DNA of 64,000 nucleotides from Mycobacterium sp. D16Q13 (GTDB lineage: Bacteria; Actinomycetota; Actinomycetes; Mycobacteriales; Mycobacteriaceae): the NCBI RefSeq assembly GCF_002013375.1, contig NZ_MAEW01000014.1:235755-299754 (forward strand). The letters run 5' to 3'. Every line of letters begins with the position of its first letter. The first letter of the stretch is position 1. The position numbers and the translations under genes were made by a program. Under the pieces are notes generated by a model. It had not been told where the DNA came from, made no database searches, and saw only the letters and a program-made list of their open reading frames with translations. Positions 47,595 to 56,219 of the stretch are shown one piece after another.

Positions 47595-47671
47595 TAATGA
47601 GCGTGGGTGGCGCGGGTCGGCTGACGGTGGGGTAGTGCCGCCTTTAGGGCCGTCTATGCGATTGCCCGGCT

Positions 47672-47944
47672 TCGGTTCACGGATCGGGGTGCGCATACGA
47701 CAGCATCAAGCTCGAGTCCTCGAAGTGTTCGACAAGCGCGGCGGAGCGTTGTTGGCGGCAGATGTGTCGCCGCGGACTATTGACGGTGATTGGGATCGCG
47801 AGGAAGTCGTGACGTGTTGAAGAAGGCCTTTCCCGATGAGTCGTCATTTCGCACCTCGCCTGAATCGGATGAGTATCAAGCGATCTCCGCTCACCTCGGG
47901 CGGACTAAGAGGCGGTCGTGCCGCTCGTCAACGGGTCGGGCTAG
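47672..47944 (+). pseudogene. DUF1330 pseudogene (right copy), frameshifted
   Basis: Three reading frames together spell a DUF1330 protein. First, QARVLEVFDKRGGALLAAD and SPRTIDGDWDREEVV; then, after a frame change, AFPDESSFRTSPESDEYQ and AISAH; then a third frame with RAD, a stop, EAVVPLVNGSG and the terminal TAG. The order and spacing are those of a complete domain of about 95 residues, so this is a decayed gene with at least two frameshifts and one stop. Its 5' part matches the left remnant at 26430. Confidence 0.7.
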
Positions 47945-47966
47945 GACATCCCCAACTCGATCATAT

Positions 47967-47979
47967 CGTCACAGTGACG
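47967..47979. promoter_or_regulatory. Palindrome CGTCACAGTGACG, copy 2
   Basis: Identical to the 13-mer at 47582 and 385 bp away, so the two copies flank the DUF1330 pseudogene. Confidence 0.45.
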
Positions 47980-48247
47980 TTTCTTGGGTGTGGGGCTGGA
48001 GGCCGGAAGGGGTGCCCGGGGCACGAAACATGTCGCGCCCGAGCGAGTTTGGATGTTGGAGCGGCGTCCGGCTTGGCCGAGTGTGACCACCGCGTACACG
48101 CGCATCCGTTGGGCATGCTGGCGTCCCGCCAAGTCGATAAGTGCTGACATTCGGCGATGGCCGAAGAGCGAGGGTCTGCGCCGAGTGCCTGTGCAGAAAG
48201 TGCTGATAGGCACCTTTTCAACACCAGCACCACGTATATCTAACGCC

Positions 48248-48272
48248 GATAAGACACATTATGTCAGATAAG
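48248..48272. repeat. GATAAG direct repeats around a short palindrome
   Basis: Two GATAAG copies flank a 13-base AT-rich core containing ACAT-T-ATGT. The whole is much more AT-rich than its surroundings. It could be a recombinase core site or an operator. Confidence 0.4.
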
Positions 48273-48402
48273 GTACGCTGTTTTCATCTGATGAATCAGG
48301 AACGCTTTGAGCGGCTGTCCGTTCTCAGTTGAAATGTCAGTTTTCTCAGAGTGGATGTCAGTGTTCGGAATTGGGCAGTTCGTCTCTGAGATCTTGTCAG
48401 TG

Positions 48403-48430
48403 AAGTGGCCGTCGACGTTGGCGGCCACTT
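48403..48430. repeat. Inverted repeat, 9-bp arms
   Basis: AAGTGGCCG and CGGCCACTT with a 10-base loop containing a SalI-type GTCGAC at its edge. Can form a stable hairpin. Confidence 0.55.
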
Positions 48431-48454
48431 GATGCTGTGAATGGCACGCAGTTT

Positions 48455-48494
48455 GTGGCGGTGATCGGTCCGCCCTGGACCGGATCACCGCCAC
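48455..48494. repeat. Inverted repeat, 12-bp arms plus inner stem
   Basis: GTGGCGGTGATC and GATCACCGCCAC, continued inside by GGTCC/GGACC with one bulged G. A long stable hairpin without a U-tract; it may terminate transcription or be part of an element end. Confidence 0.6.
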
Positions 48495-48508
48495 TTCCCT
48501 GCTGTCCG

Positions 48509-48604
48509 TTCTCATTGAATCTGGGGCGCGGGATGGCCGTTGACCTGGGGTGCCCCAGATTGGATGAGAATCCTGTGTCGTGGATTTCTCACTGAATCTG
48601 GGGC
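48509..48604. repeat. Three copies of a 19-bp repeat, two direct and one inverted
   Basis: TTCTCATTGAATCTGGGGC (48509-48527), its inverted form with two mismatches (48552-48570), and TTCTCACTGAATCTGGGGC (48586-48604). The pattern of short repeats in both orientations is typical of insertion-sequence termini or of a nested insertion site. Confidence 0.65.
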
Positions 48605-48827
48605 AACTCGTCGAGCGATTGCCTTCGGTTGATCCTGGCCAATTTCGTCATATCGGATGCGAGTTGCCGTACGCGATCAGCGATATAAGAACAACAATCG
48701 CGTACAAGACGCGCCGGGGCGAGCCCACGGCATCTGGTGGCCTATCATGGCTAGGCCTACTACCAGTTGTAGTCCAAGTTGGTTAGCGATTCTCTGGTTG
48801 AGATGGCGACAGCCCGACCGGTCCCGT

Positions 48828-49763
48828 TCATTCCGGTATCGGTAGGCCGATGTTCTCGGCCAGACTCTGCACAACCGACGTGGCCGCGAGTGAACCGGTC
48901 GCGATCGCCGAGGCTACCTGCGGCATTTGCGTACTAGCGTTGTCGCCGGCCGCGAAGATTCCGGGAACCGTTGTCCGGCAGAGCGCATCAACTGCGATGG
49001 GATTCGCCGCCCCCGGCGTCGGCTCACCGAATCCGACCCCGAGCTGTTCGGCCAACGGCGACCGCTGATGCAGTGTCGTTGCGACGAGCAGACCACTGCG
49101 TGCCATCTGAGTTCCGTCGGTGAACACGATGGCTTCCAACTCGCCATTGCTTGAGGTGAGTTGGGCAACGGGCCGCTCGTCGACCGCGACGCGTGCTGCA
49201 GCTAACCGGGATCGGGCGTCACCATCGAGTTGCGCAGGCCCTCCAGTCAGGAGCACAACGTCATCGCTCCATCCCCTGAGCAATAACGACGAACGCACTG
49301 CCCGCTCACCGTTGGCCAACACCGCCAACGGTTGATCGCGAACCTCCCAGCCGTGGCAGAACGGGCAGTGGAACACCGACCGCCCCCACAACTGCGCGAG
49401 CCCGGGCAGCGCAGGCGGCCGGTACTCCATGCCCGTGGCCAGCAGCACCAGACGTGTGCGTTCACGCCGACCGTCGGACAGTTCCAGCTCGAACACATCG
49501 CCGGCACGCTCACCCGCCACCACCTCACCGGTCCGCACTTCGACAGACGGATAAGCAGCAATCTCCCGCCGCCCCGCCTCGTACAGCTCGCCCGGCGGTC
49601 GGCCGTCATGACCCAACAACCCGCCGATGCCGTGAGCGGCCAGGTTGTTCTGCTGACCCGCGTCGACCAGCAGTGTTCGCCGCCGCGCACGGCCCAGCAC
49701 CAGACCCGCGCTCAAGCCCGCTGCGCCGCCACCGACGACGATGCAGTCCCATGTAGTGTTCAT
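48828..49763 (-). CDS. Thioredoxin-reductase-like FAD/NAD(P) oxidoreductase
   Basis: A 311-residue low-molecular-weight thioredoxin-reductase fold. The FAD site VVGGGAAGLSAGLVLGRARR opens the protein, the redox pair is in FHCPFCHGWEVRD near residue 133, and the C-terminal FAD contact is GIFAAGDNASTQMPQV near residue 268. The CPFC pair differs from the CATC of TrxB, as in many uncharacterised relatives. Partner thioredoxin is not adjacent. The GGAGGATTAGGTC ribosome-binding site fits the ATG at 49763. Confidence 0.88.
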   Translation of the reverse strand: MNTTWDCIVVGGGAAGLSAGLVLGRARRRTLLVDAGQQNNLAAHGIGGLLGHDGRPPGELYEAGRREIAAYPSVEVRTGEVVAGERAGDVFELELSDGRRERTRLVLLATGMEYRPPALPGLAQLWGRSVFHCPFCHGWEVRDQPLAVLANGERAVRSSLLLRGWSDDVVLLTGGPAQLDGDARSRLAAARVAVDERPVAQLTSSNGELEAIVFTDGTQMARSGLLVATTLHQRSPLAEQLGVGFGEPTPGAANPIAVDALCRTTVPGIFAAGDNASTQMPQVASAIATGSLAATSVVQSLAENIGLPIPE

Positions 49764-49887
49764 GACCTAATCCTCCTAATTGTTTCGAGTTCATTGTTTC
49801 GCGCGTTGACGGCGCTTACCGTGAGTCGCTTCATCGCTCATCCTCGTGCGGTATGACGATCGTGCGCGATGTCGCAGGCAAGTTCGG

Positions 49888-52500
49888 TCATGCTCGATCG
49901 CCCACACCCGTCGCGGGTCTGGGATCTGGTCCTAACAGTTTTCGGACGGAGATCCGCGATCCGAACGGCTGCAGCATCTGACTGGCCGGCCTGGTGCGCA
50001 CGTGGAGCGGCCACCAGAACCAGCGGCCCAGTAGCGCCGCGATCGATGGTGTCATGAGCGATCGCACGATCAACGTGTCGAAGACGAGGCCGAGGCAGAT
50101 GGTGGTGCCGATCTGCTGGATCATGACCAGGTCGCTGACGATGAACGAGCCGAGGGTGAAGGCGAACACTAGTCCTGCGGCGGTCACGACTCCGCCGGTG
50201 CCGCCCATCGCACGGATGATCCCGGTATTCAGTCCGGCGCCTACTTCCTCCTTGAACCGGGAGATCAGCAGCAGGTTGTAGTCTGCCCCGACCGCGAGCA
50301 GGATGATGATGGCCAGGGCGGGCACGAGCCAGAACAGCTCGACACCGAAGATGTACTGCCACATCAGAATCGATAGCCCGAGCGCAGCTCCCAGCGAAAG
50401 GACGACCGTGCCGACGATCACGATGGCGGCTACGAAGCTGCGGGTAATGAAGATCATCACCAGCAGGATCAACGCGACCGCCGCCAACGTGACGATCATC
50501 AGGTCGTACAGCGATGCCTCCTGGACGTCCTTGTAGGTCGATGCTGTTCCCGCGATGTAGATGCGTGAGTCTGACAGCGGGGTTGCCTTGATCGCATCGA
50601 AGGCAGAGTTCCTGATCGCGTCGATGTGCGAGATGCCCTCGGGGCTAGCGGGTTTGCCCTCGTGTGTGATGGTCATCCGGGCGGCTTTGCCGTCGGGGGA
50701 CATGAAGAGCTCCAGGCCGCGTTTGAAATCTGCGTTGTCGAACGCCTCCGGCGGCAGGTAGAACGAATCGTCGTTCTTGGCGTCGTCGAAGGCCTTGCCG
50801 AGCGCGGTGGCGTTCTGCAGTGTCTCTCGGCCCTGTGCCAGGGTGCCGCTGATGGTGGCGTAATTCGACTGCAGCAAGGCGCGATTGGTGTTCTGGATGT
50901 CGAGCTGAGGTGGGATCAGCGACTGCACTTGCGGTTGCAGCGCGTTGAGTTTGTCGAGGCTCGCGGTGATCTTGCCGAATTGGTCACTGAGTTCGGAGAT
51001 GCCGTCGAGTGAGTCGAACACCGATCGCGTGGCTGCACACGACGGGATGTCGGCACAGTGTGGCTCCCAGTAGAAGTAGTTGCGCAGCGGTCGGAAGAAG
51101 TCGTCGAAGTTGGCGAGGTTGTCTCGGATCTCGTTGATGGTGTCGACGGTGTCGTGGAATGCCCGCACTTGCTCGTCGGTGGCATTGGTGGCTTGCTGCT
51201 GCAAGGAGAGCTGACGTTGCAAGATGTCGATCGCCTTACCGGTCTGATCGATCTGGGTCAGCAGGTCGCGGGCCCTGTCCTCCTGGTAGCTCAGGTTCAT
51301 GACCTGGCCCGCGCTCTGGGCGCTGATCTGAAATGGAATGGAACTGTGCTTGATCGGTGTACCGAGGGGTCGCGTGATCGACTGAACCAGTGCGACCCCG
51401 GGGGTGTGCAACACCGCCTTGGCAACGCGTTCCAGTGTCAGCATGTCCGAGGGATTGCGCATGTCGTGATCGGATTCGATCATCAGCAATTCGGGATTGA
51501 GCCGCGCCTCCGAGAAGTGGCGTTCCGCGGCGGTATATCCGATGTTGGCCGGGGCGTTATCGGGCATGTAGGGACGTCCGTCGAAGCTGATCTGTGCTCC
51601 TGGCAGCGCGAGCAGGCCTACCGCGGCCACCGCCAACGACGCGACTAGCACGGCTCCCGGCCACCGCACGATCGTTGTGCCGACGCGGCGCCAGCCGGTG
51701 GTGCGAAGCATACGTTTGGGATCGAGGAACCCGAACCGCGCAGCGGTCGTCACCGCTGCTGGCCCGAGGGTCAGAGCCGCGGCCAACGTCACGACAAGGC
51801 CCACCGCCGTAGGGATGCCGATGCTGCTGAAATACGGGAGCCGGGTGAAGTGCAGGCACGCCACTGCTCCGACAATGGTGAGTCCAGAACCGACGATGAC
51901 ATGGACGGTGCCACCGAACATGTCGTGGTAAGCGGCCTCGCGATCCAGGCCCTTGCCTCGCGCTTCTTGATAGCGCCCGACGAGGAAGATGGCGTAGTCG
52001 GTGCCCGCGGCGATGGCCATGCCCGTCAGGAGGTTCACCGCGTAGGTGGACAGGCCGAACAGGCCCGCGTTGCCCAGCAGCGCGACCACACCCCGCGTTG
52101 CGGCGAGTTCGACCGCGACCACGAGGAGAACGATCAGCATGGTGATCAAGGAGCGGTAGACGATGAGCAGCATCACCGCGATGACGAGAAACGTGACGGC
52201 AGTGATGATGTGGGTGCCTTCGTTACCGATCTCGAAGTTATCGGTGATCAGCGGGGCGGCGCCGGTGACGTAGGCCTTGATCCCCGGCGGAGGCGGCGTG
52301 GCGGCCACGATCTGGCGGATGCTGTCGACGGAATGATTCGACCGCGCCTCGCCCTGGTTGCCTTGAAGGTAGACCTGTACGAGCGCTGCCTTGCCGTCCT
52401 TGCTCTGGGCGCCGCCCGCGGTGACCGAATCGCCCCAGAAATCCTGGACGTGCTGGACGTGTTCGGTATCTGCCCGCAACTTCGCGACCAGACCGAGCCG
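49888..52500 (-). pseudogene. MmpL-family RND transporter, 5'-truncated
   Basis: About 870 residues of an MmpL protein of the MmpL4/5 type. Two transport segments each keep their Asp-Tyr pair (GTDYAIFLVGRYQEARGKG and GADYNLLLISRFKEEVGAG), and the large second periplasmic domain is present. The N-terminal helix and about 120 residues are missing: the frame begins at LVAKLRADTEHVQHVQDFWG, normally internal, and immediately upstream runs into a fragment of another gene on the opposite strand. The only start is an internal TTG at 52479. A lipid-exporter function is therefore probably lost. No MmpS gene is seen. Confidence 0.85.
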
Positions 52501-52504
52501 TGGC
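52489..52504. other. Recombination junction between two 5'-truncated genes
   Basis: To the left, MmpL coding is recognisable (minus strand) up to about 52492; to the right, thioredoxin-reductase coding (plus strand) starts at GVYYAAS, about 52502. At most a dozen bases belong to neither. The join must come from a deletion, inversion or insertion that removed both 5' ends. Confidence 0.75.
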
Positions 52505-53056
52505 GTCTATTACGCCGCAAGCCAACTGGAGGCCAACTCGGTCTCCGGGCAGAACGCCGTCGTGGTCGGGGGCGCCAACTCCGCCGGCCAGGCGGCCCTG
52601 TTTCTCGCGCGGAACGCCGGCCACGTCCACGTCCTGATCCGCCGAGACGACTTGCGCGACACCATGTCGAACTACCTGGCACAGCGCCTGACCCACCATG
52701 AGCGGATCACCGTGCACCCTCGCTGCGAACTGTCCGCCGTCCATGGCAGCAGCCGGCTCAGCGGGCTGACCTGGCACGACCGCACCCGCGACCGGGAGGT
52801 ACGACTCGACGCGGCCGCACTGTTCCTGATGATCGGCGCGGACCCCTGCACGACCTGGCTGCACGACATCGGTGTCGACCTCGACGCCAAGGGCTTCGTG
52901 CTCACCCACGACAGCTTTGCCACCTCGATACCCGGGCTGTTCGCCGTCGGTGACGTGCGCGCAGGCTCCGTCAAGCGGGTGGCATCGGCCGTCGGCGAGG
53001 GATCGGTGGTCATCTCCGCAGTCCACGCCTACCTCGCCAGCAGAAGGACGTTCTGA
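52500..53056 (+). pseudogene. C-terminal fragment of a thioredoxin-reductase-like protein
   Basis: About 180 residues from GVYYAASQLEANSVSGQNAV onward. It keeps the NADPH site VVGGANSAGQAALFLARNAG and the final FAD contact GLFAVGDVRAGSVKRVASAV, the C-terminal third of the long FAD oxidoreductases of the type that also carry a cyclic-nucleotide-binding domain. The N-terminal FAD domain is gone. An artificial 221-residue frame can start at 52391 inside the antisense of MmpL, but its first 40 residues are not part of the family. Confidence 0.8.
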
Positions 53057-53192
53057 CCGGGACCTTAGGGCGAGCCATGGTTGAACAGCTCCGGATGCCG
53101 GGTCAGCCCCATCCCGCTGTCCGCGACAACGCCATGTCAGACGCCCCGCGCCGCCCATCCCGGTGGTCTCGCCGCGAGGGTCGAGTGATCCG

Positions 53193-54035
53193 CTACTGGG
53201 CCCATGCCGCGATCCGTTCCGCGATCGCCTCGGGGGCCTCGATGTGCAGGAAGTGACCGACGTCGGGGATGACCTCCAGCGAGTGCGGGGCCGCGAACCG
53301 ATGTCGGTCGTCGACCTGCGGGGGAAGGAAGCAGCCGTCGTCGGCACCGTAAAGCTGCAGCAGGGGTACCGCGATCGGTTGAGACAGGCGGCGCGTCGCC
53401 CCGAGCATCTTGGGTCGCAGCATCGCCCGGTAGTACTTCAGAGGCGCGGGCATGCTCGCCCGCAGGTGGTCGTGTAGCTCCGCCTGCAGAGCTGGATCGA
53501 GCGAGAGGTTGGGCGACCACTGACGCCAGAGGCGGTCGATGAAGGCGAGATCGCGGGCGGTGGCCATCCAGCCGCTTCCCGGCAGTTGAAAGAGCCCCAT
53601 GTACCAGATCCGGCGTAGCTGAGCGAGGTGCGGCCGGCTCGCCATCGTGAGTGGGTGGGGGACTGCGAGCGTGACCGCGCGTTCGATCCGCTCGGGTGCG
53701 GTGACGCAGGCATCGTATGTGATCAAGGCGCCCCAGTCGTGGCCGATCAACTCCACGGCTCGCCCGGGAGACCAGCGGTCGATCAGCGCGAGCACGTCGC
53801 TGGTGAGGGATGCGAAGTTGAACGGCCCCGCGGTCGGGGACGGCGCGTAACCGCGAAGCCAGGGCGCGACGACGTGACGTCCGCGGCGGCCAAGCTCGGC
53901 GAGGAAGGGCTTCGCGGTCGGCGGATGGTCCGGGAAGCCGTGCAAGACGATCGTCGGTTGACCATCGGGGTCCCCACCCTGCAGCGCGTGAAAGGTGCCG
54001 TGTGGCAGGTCGAAAGTGACGTGTTCGAAGTCCAT
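53193..54035 (-). CDS. Epoxide-hydrolase-like alpha/beta hydrolase
   Basis: A 280-residue alpha/beta hydrolase. The oxyanion motif is VLHGFPDHPP near residue 30, the nucleophile is Asp in GHDWGALITYDA near residue 99, and the catalytic His is in VGHFLHIEAPEAIAERI near the end; an acid is offered by YGADDGCF. Asp as nucleophile indicates an epoxide hydrolase or haloalkane dehalogenase rather than an esterase. It lies between the junction and the SDR gene, 107 bp from the latter on the same strand. Confidence 0.88.
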   Translation of the reverse strand: MDFEHVTFDLPHGTFHALQGGDPDGQPTIVLHGFPDHPPTAKPFLAELGRRGRHVVAPWLRGYAPSPTAGPFNFASLTSDVLALIDRWSPGRAVELIGHDWGALITYDACVTAPERIERAVTLAVPHPLTMASRPHLAQLRRIWYMGLFQLPGSGWMATARDLAFIDRLWRQWSPNLSLDPALQAELHDHLRASMPAPLKYYRAMLRPKMLGATRRLSQPIAVPLLQLYGADDGCFLPPQVDDRHRFAAPHSLEVIPDVGHFLHIEAPEAIAERIAAWAQ

Positions 54036-54142
54036 GTGTGTAAGCCTTTTCCAAGAGCGGTCGGACGAGAGATGCTGATGGTGGATTCGGTGCCTCTGGG
54101 TTGGGACATGTGCGCCTGCTCAGGCGCCGGTGCACTACGGGG

Positions 54143-54958
54143 TCAGCCGGCTAGTCGGTTGAGCTTGCGGATTTGTTTGTCGAAGGTGCGCCAAGGCACG
54201 ATCCGGCGCAGGAGGCTGACGCGGGCGGCCATCGAGCCGGCGGTGTACCGGAGTTTGGGCTTGGAATCGGTGGAGGCCGCGACGATCACCTTCGCGACAA
54301 CGTCGGGGTCGTCGGCGGTACGCAAGGCCGTGGCCAGCACGTCACGGGCGATCTCCCGCTGTGCGGTGTAGATCGGCAGGGGCGAGTCGGGCGCCAGACT
54401 GCTCGCCTCGAAACTCGTGCTTGTGTAGGCCGGCTCGACCAGCAGCATCCGGACGCTGTGCTCGCGAAGCTCGTGGTCGACGGACTCGGAGTAGCCCTCG
54501 ACCGCGTGCTTGGCGGCGGCGTAGATGGCCATGAAGGGGGCTGGGATCAGACCGAGCACCGAGGAGACGTTGACCACGCGGCCACTGCCCTGGGCGCGCA
54601 TGTGGGGCAGTACTGCGTTTGTCATCCGCATCAGGCCGAAGACATTGATGTCGAAGACCTCCTTGGCCTGGTTGATCGAGCTCTCTTCGCCGGCGCCGAC
54701 CGCGCCCACGCCTGCGTTATTGACCAGGACGTCGATCCGGCCGAACCGCTCGATCACCTCCTCGACCAGGGAGCGGACCGACTCGTCGCTGGCCACATCG
54801 AGATCTAGAAACGTCACCCCGGCCAGCGGCCCGGCGTTCGCCGCGTTGCGGCTCGTGCCGACCACCGCGAAACCGGCGTTCACAAGGGCGAGCGCTGCCG
54901 CCCGACCGATCCCGGAGGAGGCGCCCGTCACGAGGGCCACTGGGGAAGCTGTCTGCAT
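54143..54958 (-). CDS. Short-chain dehydrogenase/reductase
   Basis: A 271-residue classical SDR: TGASSGIGRAAALAL near residue 11, NNAGVGAVGAG near residue 80, catalytic Ser in VNVSSVLGLIP, Tyr-x3-Lys in YAAAKHAVEGYS near residue 145. Thr-Ser-Arg after strand 2 (GTSRNAAN) favours NADP(H). It is read divergently from a TetR gene and upstream of the epoxide-hydrolase-like gene, so the two enzymes may act together under that repressor. Confidence 0.9.
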   Translation of the reverse strand: MQTASPVALVTGASSGIGRAAALALVNAGFAVVGTSRNAANAGPLAGVTFLDLDVASDESVRSLVEEVIERFGRIDVLVNNAGVGAVGAGEESSINQAKEVFDINVFGLMRMTNAVLPHMRAQGSGRVVNVSSVLGLIPAPFMAIYAAAKHAVEGYSESVDHELREHSVRMLLVEPAYTSTSFEASSLAPDSPLPIYTAQREIARDVLATALRTADDPDVVAKVIVAASTDSKPKLRYTAGSMAARVSLLRRIVPWRTFDKQIRKLNRLAG

Positions 54959-55053
54959 GTCGGTTCCTAACCTGGTTGAGATCCGCGCAAATGAACATAA
55001 CCGTGCAACATCGGAACATCAGCGTTCTATTCCGGACAGGATAGGATCACATC

Positions 55054-55626
55054 ATGTCCGTCTCGGCAGAGCAACTCTCGGGTGTGCAAGCGCGCACCAG
55101 GGCCGCGATCCTGGCTGCTACGGCTTCTGCGCTGGCCGCGAACCGGACAGCCAGCATGCCGGAGATCGCCACCGCGGCCGGCGTCGGTCGCACCACGCTG
55201 CACCGCTACTTCGCCGACCGCGAGACGCTGATCCACGAGGCCACCCTGGACTCGATCCGCGTGCTCACTGAAGCGGTGGACGAGGCCGCCACCGAGGACG
55301 GACCCGCACTCGATGCGATGCGGCGATTCATCAGCGCCGGCGTCTCAATCGGTGAACGGTTGGTCTTCCTCTTCGGTGACCCGGCGGTGCTGCGCGATAT
55401 CCCACCGGCCCAGTCCCCGAACGAGGAGGTGGTGATCAACCTGATCACACGGGGACAACACGAAGGCGTGTTCGACCCTGACCTCGACCCGACCTGGATC
55501 TGGCACGCGCTCTACGCATTGATCCTGCGAGGCTGCGAGCAAGCCATGGCCGGTGCACTGCCGCGGCACACCGTCGCGCCACTGATCACCCGCACCTTCG
55601 AGCGCGGCATCCGCCCGGCTCCCTAG
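55054..55626 (+). CDS. TetR-family regulator
   Basis: A 190-residue repressor; HTH SMPEIATAAGVGRTTLHRYF at about residues 35-54, then the family linker ADRETLIHEA. The C-terminal domain resembles TetR_C-type ligand domains without specific motifs. It is divergent from the SDR gene with a 95-bp gap containing two AACATC repeats. It probably controls the SDR and hydrolase. Confidence 0.87.
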   Translation: MSVSAEQLSGVQARTRAAILAATASALAANRTASMPEIATAAGVGRTTLHRYFADRETLIHEATLDSIRVLTEAVDEAATEDGPALDAMRRFISAGVSIGERLVFLFGDPAVLRDIPPAQSPNEEVVINLITRGQHEGVFDPDLDPTWIWHALYALILRGCEQAMAGALPRHTVAPLITRTFERGIRPAP

Positions 55627-55663
55627 CTGCAGCAGGAATACAACCAGGACCGCGTGGCGGCAG

Positions 55664-55789
55664 ACGACTTATCTCGCCCCGGTGGTCGAAGATCCGTCCG
55701 TGGTCCAGGCTCAGACGTTGCTGACGTCGGATTATGAACAGGTCAGTGAGCTCACTGAGTCGATAGTCAAGGCTGAGTACCGGCTGTGA
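55664..55789 (+). pseudogene. C-terminal remnant of an unidentified protein
   Basis: One frame from 55664 reads TTYLAPVVEDPSVVQAQTLL then TSDYEQVSELTESIVKAEYR and ends with L and TGA. Codon use is GC3-rich and the sequence is amphipathic, as in a real helical C-terminus, but the upstream part does not continue as a plausible protein. I do not recognise the family. Confidence 0.35.
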
Positions 55790-55810
55790 CATTCACGCTG
55801 TGACATTCAC
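55783..55810 (+). repeat. Perfect 2 x 14-bp tandem repeat
   Basis: GCTGTGACATTCAC is repeated head to tail with no spacer. It spans the stop codon of the remnant just upstream. Confidence 0.9.
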
Positions 55811-56219
55811 GCCGTTACCCCACGTCTTGAGCCATCACCGTCAGCAGATGGTCGTGATGCGCAGGACCTTTATTCGATTGCCACCGTAGCGGTAGGGGCA
55901 GCTACGGAATGGCCAACATTACCCGGATGAAGCCGGACCGATCCTTCCGGAAATGATGGCCAAATCCCATGTCGGACTGGCCAACTAGATTCGGAACGGA
56001 CAGCGGCCCTCAGCCGCCGCGTTAGGTCGAGTTGTCCAAAGCGCCTCGACGCCAACTTGTTCGGCGGCGGGCAATTGGGACGCTCTAATCGTTGGCTTCT
56101 TCCTTCTGCTGATCGTTGAGCCTGGGTGCCGGCGGTGGTGGTGCGGGCGCGGTAGCGGGCGGCCACTTCGCCTTGCCGGTTGTGGTCGCTGTGGTGGCGT
56201 TCGCGGTTAGCCAAGGGTG
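55811..56219. other. Gene-poor stretch
   Basis: No recognised gene. On the minus strand, just behind the amidohydrolase stop, a 43-codon Ala/Pro/Thr-rich stretch continues in the same frame and ends LNDQQKEEAND; it could be a read-through extension or a decayed former C-terminus. Long arginine-rich frames here are GC artefacts. Confidence 0.45.

Larger units (their letters stand above)
48314..48514. repeat. 14-bp direct repeat GCTGTCCGTTCTCA
   Basis: Exact copies at 48314-48327 and 48501-48514. Both are followed by a related TTGAA stretch, so similarity runs to about 20 bp. This is the sort of multiple terminal repeat seen at IS21-type element ends, but no transposase is present. Confidence 0.6.
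47980..48827. other. Gene-free stretch with repeat debris
   Basis: No frame here resembles a protein I know. It holds two hairpins, a 14-bp direct repeat, three copies of a 19-bp repeat and an AT-rich near-palindrome flanked by GATAAG repeats. The density of short repeats suggests the end of a lost insertion sequence. Confidence 0.5.

Noticed and set aside
48264..48515. 83-residue minus-strand frame in the repeat-rich stretch
   Set aside because: It runs through the hairpins and repeats and has no recognisable features.
49838..50362. Arg/His-rich 174-residue frame on the minus strand
   Set aside because: Lies within the MmpL gene in another phase; composition is typical of GC-driven shadow frames.
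52391..52499. N-terminus of a 221-residue plus-strand frame running into the thioredoxin-reductase fragment
   Set aside because: It is the antisense of MmpL coding sequence; family similarity starts only at the junction.
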